A stretch of 18,788 bases of DNA from Candidatus Woesearchaeota archaeon (lineage in GTDB: Archaea; Nanobdellota; Nanobdellia; Woesearchaeales; UBA10216), in contig JAHFTU010000010.1 in assembly GCA_023269295.1 (NCBI GenBank), positions 1 through 18,788 on the forward strand. The letters are read 5' to 3'. Within the stretch, counting starts at the first letter, position 1. Every line of letters starts with the position of its first letter. Positions 12,134 through 18,788 of this stretch are shown in pieces. The position numbers and the translations under genes are program-made. The notes beneath the pieces are model-generated. The model saw only the letters and a list, made by a program, of their open reading frames with translations. It did no database searches and was not told the origin of the DNA.

Positions 12134-14734
12134 CTACTGTGACGCCTTTTCGCTGGCTTCGCTTATAACTCTCCTGACGTTAAGCACGCCGCCTTCTGAC
12201 TTTGAAACATCAATGCTGTCCTCGCCGTACGTGAACTGCACAATCCTCTTTCCTGAGTCGCGCACAGTGCCGTCATACTCAACCTTGAGGTCCTGCAACG
12301 CGTTGGCAAGCCTCCTGTAAAGGTAACCGGACTTTGGAGTCCTCAATGCAGTGTCCATCAGCGCGTCCCTTCCGACTATGGACTGGAAGAAAAACTCAGC
12401 CGGCTTGAGGCCTGCCTTGAAGCTGTTCTTGATAAAGCCGCGGGCTTCCGGGGTAAGGTCATTGCGCTGGTAGCAGGAAAGCGTCCTGCCGGCATAGCCC
12501 ATTTCAATCCTCTTTCCCCTCAAAGCCTGCTGGCCTACGCAGCCTGCCATCTGGGCAAGGTTGAGCGGAGTTCCCCTTGCTCCTGAAATCGCCATTACAA
12601 TAGTGTGCGAGTAGCTCTCAACATTCATTGCAACAATCTTGCCTGTCTCGTCACGGGCCTTGTTGAGGACCTCAAGAATCTTCAGCTCAAGCGTTTCCCT
12701 CAAAGTCCTGCCAGGCAGAATGTCAAGCTGGCCTGAGTTGTACTGCGAGATAAGCTCTGCAACATCCTGCTCAGCCTTGTCAAAAACATTGCGGATGGCG
12801 GACTTTGCCTCCTTAGGAAGGTCAGTGTCAGACAGCGCCGTGGTAAAGCCCCTCTTCATGAGGACGGCAATGCCAAGCTTGAACATCTTTCCAAGAATGT
12901 CAAGCGCAAAGTGCCTGCCGTACTTCTTGTGCAGGTTCCTGAGCAGCAGGCCCGAGCCCTCGCCGAGGTTATTCTTGTCCATGACACCGCTCATGAGCTT
13001 GCCAGACTTTATCACGACCTCGGGCTCTTCCCTTGACTTTGACCTTCCGGCAAAGCTGAAGTCATCCGGCAAAAGCACGCTGAAAACTTCCTTGCCGCTG
13101 ACAGAGTCCTTCTTAGGAAGCTTGGAAACTTCAGTAATGCCGATAGAGGCAAGGAGGTCAATCGCATCAGACCTTGGCATTGAAAAGCCGCCCCTTGTCA
13201 GCAGGTAGTTCCCTGAAATTGCATCCTGGATGCATCCAATGACAGACAGGCCATACCTTGGCGAAATCATCTGGGTATCAACGAGCATCAAAAGCTCGGC
13301 CTCAGCACGGGCCTCCTCGGTCTGGGGAATGTGCAGGTTCATCTCATCGCCGTCAAAGTCAGCGTTGTAAGGGAAGCACACTGCAGGGTTAAGGCGCAGC
13401 GTCTTGTTCGGCAGCACCCTGACCTTGTGGCACATCATGCTCATCCTGTGCAGCGAAGGCTGCCTGTTGAAAATAGCAATGTCACCGTCCATGAGATGGC
13501 GCTCAACTATGTAGCCAGGCTGGAGCTCCTCAATGGAAGCCTCAATGGTATCCTCAGTGAGCTTTTTCTTCTTGCCATCAGGCCTGATAAGATAGTTTGC
13601 GCCGGGGTAATTCTTGGGCCCTTTCCTTATGAACTCCTTGAGGTAATTCATGTTCCAGTCTGAAACCCTCTCAGGTACAGTAAGCTTCATTGCCATGATG
13701 CTTGGAACGCCAACCTCGCTGAGCTCAAGCATAGGGTCAGGGCTGATAACAGTACGAGCGGAAAAGTTAGTCCTCTTGCCAGTGAGGTTGTGCCTTATCC
13801 TGCCTTCCTTGCTCTTGATGCGCTCAGTCAGCGTCTTGAGCGGCTGGCCTGACCTGTGCCTTGCCGGAGGAAGCTGCGCAACCTCGTTGTCAAAGAATGT
13901 TGTAATGTGATACTGCAGCAAATCCCAGAGATCCTCAACAATTATTTCAGGCGCACCTGCATTGATGTTCTCAAACAAGCGCTGGTTAATCCTGACAATG
14001 TCACCCAGTTTGTGCGTGAGGTCATCCTCGGAACGCTCGCCAGTCTCCAAGGTTATTGAAGGCCTCATCGTAACAGGCGGGATAGGAAGCACGGTGAGCA
14101 CCATCCACTCTGGCCTGACTGCTGTCGGGTTAAGGCCAAAATGCTCAATGTCAGCATCATTGAGCTTCTCAAGCCTGCTCCTTATCTCAATTGGCGAGAT
14201 TCTCTTGTCATCCTCAAAGAACGTTGTTGGCTTTTCAATCACTATCTTCTTCTGCTTTGCCTTGCAGTGCGGGCACTTGCCTGCTGTCTTTGAGGCGGCA
14301 ATAAGGTCCTTGAGCTTTTTCCTCATCACATCAGGGCCCTTGTCCTTGCCGAGGCGCTTCAGCCTGTCGCCATACTGCTCAATCCTTGCAGTCGGAAGAA
14401 GAATCCTGGAGCACTCCCTGCATGTGTACCTGAGCAATGTGAGGACTACCGAGATGAAGCTGATGTGAATAACCGGCCTTGCCAGCGAGATGTAGCCAAA
14501 GTGGCCAGTGCACTCCTTAAGCTTTGAGCCGCACGTCTTGCACCTCAAGCCAGGGTCAATGACGCCAAGCCTGACATCCATCAAACCACCATCAACAGGA
14601 TAGCCCTCCTTGTCATAAAGCTCAGGCGTCACAATCTTGGCTGCAGCCATCTTCTTGATGAGCTTAGGGCTAAGCACGCCAAACACAACGTTGGAAACCT
14701 TCTTGTACACATACGGCTCGGTATCGTCCTGCAT
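12134..14734 (-). CDS. rpoA1: DNA-directed RNA polymerase subunit A' (Rpo1N)
   Basis: The 866-residue product is the N-terminal part of the largest subunit and holds the catalytic metal site NADFDGDEMN (about 456-465). The N-terminal zinc site is intact: Cys65, Cys68, Cys75 and His78 (CKTCGSKLKECTGH). A second set is formed by Cys105/Cys108 (CREC) and Cys154/Cys157 (CPHC). Downstream are the rudder and bridge-helix regions, including GQQALRGKRIEMGYAGRTLS and EFFFQSIVGRDALMDTALRT. Length is usual for archaeal A'. A GGAG lies about 13 bases before the ATG. The 40-base spacer from rpoB1 is very AT-rich (TTAATAAAATTAATTAG) and could include an internal promoter. The split between A' and A'' is the general archaeal one. 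Confidence 0.98.
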   Translation of the reverse strand: MQDDTEPYVYKKVSNVVFGVLSPKLIKKMAAAKIVTPELYDKEGYPVDGGLMDVRLGVIDPGLRCKTCGSKLKECTGHFGYISLARPVIHISFISVVLTLLRYTCRECSRILLPTARIEQYGDRLKRLGKDKGPDVMRKKLKDLIAASKTAGKCPHCKAKQKKIVIEKPTTFFEDDKRISPIEIRSRLEKLNDADIEHFGLNPTAVRPEWMVLTVLPIPPVTMRPSITLETGERSEDDLTHKLGDIVRINQRLFENINAGAPEIIVEDLWDLLQYHITTFFDNEVAQLPPARHRSGQPLKTLTERIKSKEGRIRHNLTGKRTNFSARTVISPDPMLELSEVGVPSIMAMKLTVPERVSDWNMNYLKEFIRKGPKNYPGANYLIRPDGKKKKLTEDTIEASIEELQPGYIVERHLMDGDIAIFNRQPSLHRMSMMCHKVRVLPNKTLRLNPAVCFPYNADFDGDEMNLHIPQTEEARAEAELLMLVDTQMISPRYGLSVIGCIQDAISGNYLLTRGGFSMPRSDAIDLLASIGITEVSKLPKKDSVSGKEVFSVLLPDDFSFAGRSKSREEPEVVIKSGKLMSGVMDKNNLGEGSGLLLRNLHKKYGRHFALDILGKMFKLGIAVLMKRGFTTALSDTDLPKEAKSAIRNVFDKAEQDVAELISQYNSGQLDILPGRTLRETLELKILEVLNKARDETGKIVAMNVESYSHTIVMAISGARGTPLNLAQMAGCVGQQALRGKRIEMGYAGRTLSCYQRNDLTPEARGFIKNSFKAGLKPAEFFFQSIVGRDALMDTALRTPKSGYLYRRLANALQDLKVEYDGTVRDSGKRIVQFTYGEDSIDVSKSEGGVLNVRRVISEASEKASQ

Positions 14735-14774
14735 TTTCTGTTTACTCCAAACTAATTAATTTTATTAATTTTAA

Positions 14775-16574
14775 CTAATATTTTGTCTTCAGCTTCAGCT
14801 GCGGATACAGCACGAGGCTCTTGAACTCGTCAAGTATGAGCTTGAAAGCGTATGAGACCTCAATGAAGCTTATGGCTGACTCGCCGCAAATCTGGCAGTA
14901 GCTCCTTCGCTTGAACTCATCGTAAATTGCGACCATGCCGCAGTTCTCGCACACTGGAACAATTGTCCTGTCAGCGTCAAACCTTTCCTTAAGCAGCATT
15001 GCTGCGCCGTGGGCAACAAAAGTGTCTTTCTCCATCTCGCCCAGCCTGAGGCCGCCTTCCTTTGCCCTGCCCTCGGTAGGCTGCCTTGTAAGCAGCTGAA
15101 TTGGGCCTCTGGCTCGTGAATGGATTTTGTTCGCTACCATGTGCTTCAATCGCAGGTAGTACATGTCGCCGACAAAAATACCGACCTGGAATGCCTCACC
15201 AGTCTCGCCGTTGTACATTGTCTCAAGGCCGTTGTCCCTGAAGCCAAGGCTGAGAAGCTCCTTCCTTATCATCTCCTCAGGCTCTGCATCAAAAACAGTG
15301 CCGTTGATGTGCCTTCCGGAGAGAGCCCCTGTCTTCCCGGCAATAAGCTCAATCAAATGAGCCATGGTCATCCTCGTCGGAATGCTGTGAGGGCTGAAAA
15401 TCATGTCAGGGGTAATTCCAGATGCTGTGAAAGGCATGTCTGCCTCGGGAACAATCAGGCCAACAACTCCCTTCTGGCCGTGCCTTGAGCTGAATTTGTC
15501 ACCAACCTCAGGAATGCGCTGGTCCCTGATTTTTACCTGGACAAGCTTGTTGCCCTCGCTGTTCTCAGTAATCAGGACAAAGTCAACTATGCCTTCCTCG
15601 CCGTGCTTCATTATCACAGAGCTCTCCCTTCTTGTCTCTGCTGAAAGCGAGTACTGCTCCATGCTGCTGAGGAACCTTGGCGGCGAGGTCTTGCCAATAA
15701 CAACATCGCCCTCCTTAACCTGTGACTCAGGATAAATTATGCCGTCCTCCTCAAGGAACCTGTAATCCTTCTCGCTCTTGAAGCCCTTGACATCCTTTGA
15801 AGGAATGCAAACCTCATCAACAAGGCCGCCAGAATAGCGCAGTTCCTCGGCAATCATAGGCCTGTAATAACTGCCACGGCCCATTCCCCTGCCGATTGAG
15901 CCGCCATTAATGATTATGGCGTCCTCCATGTTGTAGCCCTTGTAGCTCATTACAGCAACAACAAGGTTCTGGCCCGCAGGGTGCTTTGCATACTCTGAAA
16001 TGTCGTGCATCACAGACTTTACAACAGGCATCTGCGGATTGTGAAGAAGATTGACATCCATGTCCATCCTTATCATGTAGTTGGAAGCGTAAAAGCCGAT
16101 CGCCTGCTTCTGGTTCTTGGAGCCGGTGTTGACCTTTTGCGCAGAATTGAAATTTGCATAAGGCACAAGGCTGGTGATGAGGCCAAACATTGTCAGGGGC
16201 GAAAGCTCAAGGTGGGTATGCTGGGGAGTAAGCTCTTCCTCAAAAAAAGCAACCAGAGCATTCTCCTCCTCGGCAGCGTCAACGTACTCAATGATTCCCT
16301 GCTTGATGAGGTCAGACCACTTCAGCTCGTTTCTGGTAAGCTTGTCAACGTGGTCAGGCGAAAGCATCGGCCTTCCATCCCTCACAACGATAAGAGGCCT
16401 GCGCAGCCTTCCCTTGGCAGCCTCAATGTGAACCTCATCGCTGGCAGCATTGAAGAAGACGTTGACATTGTCGGAAATAGCGCTGCGCCTCCTCTCCTCA
16501 CGCATTGAGCTCGCGAATGCCTCGCCGTCCTCAACTGTTCCCACATACTTTCCGCTCAAATACACGTCAGACAT
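14775..16574 (-). CDS. rpoB1: DNA-directed RNA polymerase subunit B' (C-terminal half of RpoB)
   Basis: With ATG 16574 the protein has 599 residues (MSDVYLSGKYVG). The frame is also open back to a TTG at 16601, immediately beside the rpoB2 stop. Key RpoB motifs are present: GYNMEDAIIINGGSIGRGMG (about 211-230), the SSRHGQKGVVG catalytic-loop region (about 360-370), SPHSIPTRMTMAHLIELIAG, and ARGPIQLLTRQPTEGRAKEG with GGLRLGEMEKD. The C-terminal zinc ribbon has Cys pairs in VCENCG and YCQICG (about 540-565). RpoB is one chain in many archaea and divided into B'' and B' in others, such as many methanogens and halophiles; this genome has the divided form. No upstream Shine-Dalgarno sequence is evident. 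Confidence 0.97.
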   Translation of the reverse strand: MSDVYLSGKYVGTVEDGEAFASSMREERRRSAISDNVNVFFNAASDEVHIEAAKGRLRRPLIVVRDGRPMLSPDHVDKLTRNELKWSDLIKQGIIEYVDAAEEENALVAFFEEELTPQHTHLELSPLTMFGLITSLVPYANFNSAQKVNTGSKNQKQAIGFYASNYMIRMDMDVNLLHNPQMPVVKSVMHDISEYAKHPAGQNLVVAVMSYKGYNMEDAIIINGGSIGRGMGRGSYYRPMIAEELRYSGGLVDEVCIPSKDVKGFKSEKDYRFLEEDGIIYPESQVKEGDVVIGKTSPPRFLSSMEQYSLSAETRRESSVIMKHGEEGIVDFVLITENSEGNKLVQVKIRDQRIPEVGDKFSSRHGQKGVVGLIVPEADMPFTASGITPDMIFSPHSIPTRMTMAHLIELIAGKTGALSGRHINGTVFDAEPEEMIRKELLSLGFRDNGLETMYNGETGEAFQVGIFVGDMYYLRLKHMVANKIHSRARGPIQLLTRQPTEGRAKEGGLRLGEMEKDTFVAHGAAMLLKERFDADRTIVPVCENCGMVAIYDEFKRRSYCQICGESAISFIEVSYAFKLILDEFKSLVLYPQLKLKTKY

Positions 16575-16601
16575 TTTGGTTTTTTTATTCCGATTTGCCA
16601 A

Positions 16602-18092
16602 TCATTGCCTTGCAACTGGCCTGAGGCCATAGTTGCGCATAAGCTTCAAAACATCTTCCTCGTTCGCATCCAGGCTGACTGTCGCAAGAAGCGCCAGGTT
16701 CTTCTTCAGCCCGATGTTGGTGCCTTCAGGAGTCTCAATCGGGCACAGCCTTCCGAGATGGGTGCAGTGAAGCTCCCTCGCCTTGAAATTTTCCTGCGTT
16801 GCCGAAAGCGGGCTGACAACCCTCTGGAGATGGCTCATCATCTCAAGGAAATTAAGGCGCTGGATTCTCTGGCTGACACCCTTCCTGCCGCCAACCCAGG
16901 CGCCAGTTGCCATTGAGCTGTAAATCCTTGAAGTGAGAAGCTTTTCCCTGATTATGACCTTGAGCGTCGGAAACTTTCCACGCTTGACAACGCGCTGGAA
17001 ATTGTAAAGCAAATCACCGATAAGGACCTTGAGATTGACCCTGAGCAGGTCAGCAAGCAAATCGCCAGAAAGCTTTAAGCGCTTGTTCATGTAGTGGTCC
17101 TTGTCATCAGGAGGAAGCTGCCCCCTAAGGCCAAGGATGTATTTCCTGACCATCTTGCAGAGGTTGTAGGCCTTCCACATCCTGTCTTTCGGAGTTATTC
17201 CGAGATGGGGAAGCAGGTACTTGTCAAGGATTTCCTTCATGCGCTCAAGCCTGATTTCCTTTGGCTGGGTAATGCCTGAGACCCTGGCAATTGCGTCCAT
17301 GGCATCCTCCTCCGTCTTGATATCAGCAGAGTCCAAAAGGTTGACAAGAAGCTCATCAAAGTTATCATTTCCAGAAATAAACCTCATAATTTCCTCGTCC
17401 TTGGTAATGCCCAGGGATTTTATGATTGCAATCAGAGGCACCCTCCTAACCCTGGTGAATGTCAGGTAGAAAATGCCGTCTTTCATCCTTTCAATTGTAT
17501 GTGGAATCTTGTAAGAGCCCTTCTCGGAAAATATCTTGCAGACAAACTTGCCACCGCTGCCTGACTCCTTGTCAATCAGGACCTTGTTAGATGCCAGGTC
17601 CTCAACCTTGACGAGAACCTTCTCGGTGCCGTTGATTATGAAGTATCCGCCAGGGTCATCAGGGTCTTCGCCATGCTGGATAAGCTCTTCCCTGCTTAGC
17701 TTGTTCAGGTGACACACCTTTGACTTAAGCATCACAGGCAGGCTTCCAATCTGAGTTTCAAATGACTCACGCTGGGCGCCGTTGATGTGGGCGCTGACAG
17801 TGATGTACATAGGAGCGGCATAAGTAAGCTTCCTCAGCCTTGCCTCCATCGGGTAAATCTTCCTGACCGAGCCATCAGCCTCGGTTATCTCAGGCTTTGT
17901 AATCCTTACATTGTCAAACCTTATCTTGAACTCATCAACATTTGGCGGAATGATTGTAGGCAGGATTTCCTTGTTCTCCTCAATTATTGAGTTAAGCTCA
18001 TTATCAAGGAAATAGTTGAACGACTCTATGTCTGACTTTACAAATGACTGCTCCTCAAAGAACTTTTTCATGAGAACAGCATAGTTATTCAT
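16602..18092 (-). CDS. rpoB2: DNA-directed RNA polymerase subunit B'' (N-terminal half of RpoB)
   Basis: The 496-residue protein covers the protrusion, lobe and fork of RpoB. Visible motifs are DPGGYFIINGTEKVLVKVED (lobe/protrusion), DDKDHYMNKRLKLSGDLLAD, the fork region starting at VVSPLSATQENFKARELHCT and the conserved GRLCPIETPEGTNIGLKKNL (about 444-463). It stops at NYGLRPVARQ, the usual break between B'' and B'. The neighbouring rpoB1 frame begins next to its stop. The upstream 101-base spacer to rpoH contains two hairpins, and no Shine-Dalgarno sequence is seen before the ATG. Confidence 0.97.
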   Translation of the reverse strand: MNNYAVLMKKFFEEQSFVKSDIESFNYFLDNELNSIIEENKEILPTIIPPNVDEFKIRFDNVRITKPEITEADGSVRKIYPMEARLRKLTYAAPMYITVSAHINGAQRESFETQIGSLPVMLKSKVCHLNKLSREELIQHGEDPDDPGGYFIINGTEKVLVKVEDLASNKVLIDKESGSGGKFVCKIFSEKGSYKIPHTIERMKDGIFYLTFTRVRRVPLIAIIKSLGITKDEEIMRFISGNDNFDELLVNLLDSADIKTEEDAMDAIARVSGITQPKEIRLERMKEILDKYLLPHLGITPKDRMWKAYNLCKMVRKYILGLRGQLPPDDKDHYMNKRLKLSGDLLADLLRVNLKVLIGDLLYNFQRVVKRGKFPTLKVIIREKLLTSRIYSSMATGAWVGGRKGVSQRIQRLNFLEMMSHLQRVVSPLSATQENFKARELHCTHLGRLCPIETPEGTNIGLKKNLALLATVSLDANEEDVLKLMRNYGLRPVARQ

Positions 18093-18193
18093 TTTTCACA
18101 ACACCATCAGCAGGACCCTTTTTTGCTTCGCAAAAAAGCGCCCCCGGAAACTTCCAAGACCCTTTTGCAATGCAAAAGCGCCTGGAAAACAAC
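18093..18193. repeat. two tandem hairpin units in the rpoH-rpoB2 spacer
   Basis: On the plus strand GGACCCTTTTTTGC-TTC-GCAAAAAAGCGCC and, 40 or so bases on, AGACCCTTTTGC-AAT-GCAAAAGCGCC form two direct repeats, each a strong hairpin with GC in the neck and an A/T stem. They share the (G)ACCCTTTT...AAAAG pattern with the hairpins in the tRNA inserts. In the operon mRNA they would fold between rpoH and rpoB2 and could attenuate or process the transcript. Confidence 0.7.
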
Positions 18194-18433
18194 TTATGTA
18201 AGCACAACAACCCTGTAAAATACGGTCTGGCCAGCTGTTGCGCTTTTCCTTGTAATCCTTATAATGTCGCCGAACTTCACGTTAATGCCGAGCAATGCGG
18301 CGTCTCTTTTGAGTATGCGGGGAAAATCCTCAGCCCTTGAATTGAATTCCTTCAGAACCTCCTCCTTTTCCTTCTCCGAGAGCTTCTCGTGCTTCGGAAC
18401 AAGCAAGTGCTTCCTGACGTCAATCCTTTTCAT
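18194..18433 (-). CDS. rpoH: DNA-directed RNA polymerase subunit H (Rpo5)
   Basis: The 79-residue protein matches archaeal RpoH, the counterpart of the eukaryotic RPB5 C-terminal domain. It shows DVRKHLLVPKHEKLSEKEKE (5-24), FPRILKRDAALLGI (37-50), VKFGDIIRITRKSATAGQTV (52-71) and YRVV near the end. It heads the rpo gene cluster as in most archaea. A GGAG lies about 9 bases before the ATG, and the tRNA-Lys 3' end is only 23 bases upstream, so rpoH probably shares a transcript with the tRNA genes. Confidence 0.97.
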   Translation of the reverse strand: MKRIDVRKHLLVPKHEKLSEKEKEEVLKEFNSRAEDFPRILKRDAALLGINVKFGDIIRITRKSATAGQTVFYRVVVLT

Positions 18434-18456
18434 GGTTAGTTACTCCTGAATTTGAG

Positions 18457-18581
18457 TGGGCCGGACGGGAATTCCACACCCTCTGCGCTTTTGGATTGAA
18501 CCTTTTTCGCAAAAAGGGTCATTTGAACCCGCGACCATCGGATTAAAAGTCCGTTGCGCTACCAGGCTGCGCTACCGGCCC
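18457..18581 (-). tRNA. tRNA-Lys (anticodon TTT) with a T-loop intron
   Basis: The acceptor stem GGGCCGG/CCGGCCC with discriminator A, the D-arm GCGC-AGCCTGGTA-GCGC, and the anticodon loop CTTTTAA (anticodon TTT at 18545-18547) are clear. The T-stem GCGGG (exon 1) pairs with CCCGT (exon 2), but the T-loop TTCAAAT is broken after position 59 by 51 extra bases (18471-18521). Joining the exons gives a normal 74-nt tRNA with loop TTCAAAT. CCA is not encoded. Pairing across the junctions fits a relaxed bulge-helix-bulge: TTCA of the loop with TGGA at the intron end, flanked by 3-base bulges. The outer T-stem bases close it. It lies between tRNA-Asp and rpoH on the same strand. Confidence 0.9.
18471..18521 (-). 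other. tRNA-Lys intron at position 59/60
   Basis: It is 51 nt long with cut sites TTCAAA^T and AT^TCCCG. It contains the hairpin CCTTTTT-GCG-AAAAAGG and then TTCAATCC. A 30-base block (18489-18518) is identical to one in the tRNA-Asp intron. No coding capacity. Confidence 0.8.
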
Positions 18582-18603
18582 GTTTGATGTCCTGGACTGG
18601 AAG

Positions 18604-18734
18604 CGCCCTGGCCGGGACTTTCACCGCCGCTCATTGCGTTTTTGGATTGAACCTTTTTCGCAAAAAGGGACATTTTGAACCCGGGTCGCAGCCGTGACAG
18701 GGCTGTATTCTAGGCCAGGCTGAACCACCAGGGC
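18604..18734 (-). tRNA. tRNA-Asp (anticodon GTC) with a T-loop intron
   Basis: The acceptor stem GCCCTGG/CCAGGGC with discriminator G, typical of Asp, the D-arm GTTC/GAAT and the anticodon loop CTGTCAC (anticodon GTC at 18696-18698) are clear. The T-stem CCGGG/CCCGG encloses a T-loop broken after TTCAAA by 56 bases (18618-18673). Joining gives a 75-nt tRNA with loop TTCAAAT. CCA is not encoded. TTCA of the loop pairs perfectly with TGAA at the intron end, with 3-base bulges AAA and AGT on either side, which matches the helix-bulge part of a BHB splice motif; the intron-side helix is weak. No clear TATA box is visible in the 54 bases upstream before the window ends. Confidence 0.9.
18618..18673 (-). 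other. tRNA-Asp intron at position 59/60
   Basis: It is 56 nt long with cut sites TTCAAA^A and AG^TCCCG. It shares the hairpin CCTTTTT-GCG-AAAAAGG, the following TTCAATCCAAAA and, after one substitution, CGCA with the tRNA-Lys intron; its 3' part is different. Confidence 0.8.
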
Positions 18735-18788
18735 GATATTAATCTATGTGAGTCAGTGAATTGAGGGCACTGCCGGGCGCTAAACGTC

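Noticed and set aside
18093..18130. A third displaced gene end, that of rpoH, just before rpoB2
   Set aside because: GGTGTTGTG near the rpoB2 start resembles the GGTTGTTGTG of the rpoH end, but the match is about ten bases and does not keep the reading frame.
18657..18669. CRISPR-like spacing of the repeated blocks near the right end
   Set aside because: There are only two copies, each inside a tRNA T-loop, with no array, no regular spacers and no cas genes.

Overview
The window is archaeal. It carries the archaeal RNA polymerase cluster (RpoH, RpoB in two pieces, RpoA in two pieces, L30e, two-KH NusA, S12), TATA-type promoters placed for leaderless or short-leader transcription, a few Shine-Dalgarno-led internal genes, CCA-less tRNA genes with BHB-like introns, and large sequon-rich surface proteins. 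A DPANN-type or related lineage is a guess from the gene style; no 16S or decisive marker is present.

Layout. 1-167 (-): N-terminus of an Lhr-like helicase. 228-464 (-): a class II tRNA with anticodon CAG whose D-loop and T-arm are filled with extra hairpins. 720-4048 (-): YhfC-like membrane protein, anchored Ig-like surface protein and SpoIIM/DUF95 membrane protein. 4157-7780 (+): a 1207-residue anchored surface protein with Cys-rich repeats and a dense N-glycosylation tract. 7792-7933: a displaced copy of the rps12 3' end, a 76-nt hairpin element and oligo-T tracts. 7934-8371 (-): rps12. 8536-8694 (-): a 52-residue membrane protein. 8977-10275: a wHTH-nucleotidyltransferase/HEPN toxin-antitoxin-like pair bounded by two copies of the nusA 3' end. 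10204-18433 (-): nusA, rpl30e, rpoA2, rpoA1, rpoB1, rpoB2, rpoH. 18457-18734 (-): tRNA-Lys and tRNA-Asp, each with an intron in the T-loop.

The unusual theme is insertion at 3' ends of essential genes. The C-terminal codons of nusA and of rps12 each occur twice, in the same orientation, encoding the same peptide with only synonymous differences. Between the copies sits the HEPN/MNT cassette in one case and a 76-nt multi-hairpin element in the other. The same 76-nt element (75/76 identical) lies in the T-arm of the CAG tRNA, and a stripped-down relative of it forms the T-loop introns of tRNA-Lys and tRNA-Asp. The T-arm of tRNAs and the 3' ends of genes are classical integration targets, so these may be traces of one small mobile-element system. 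No integrase or transposase is encoded in the window, and intron origin and mobility are inferences.
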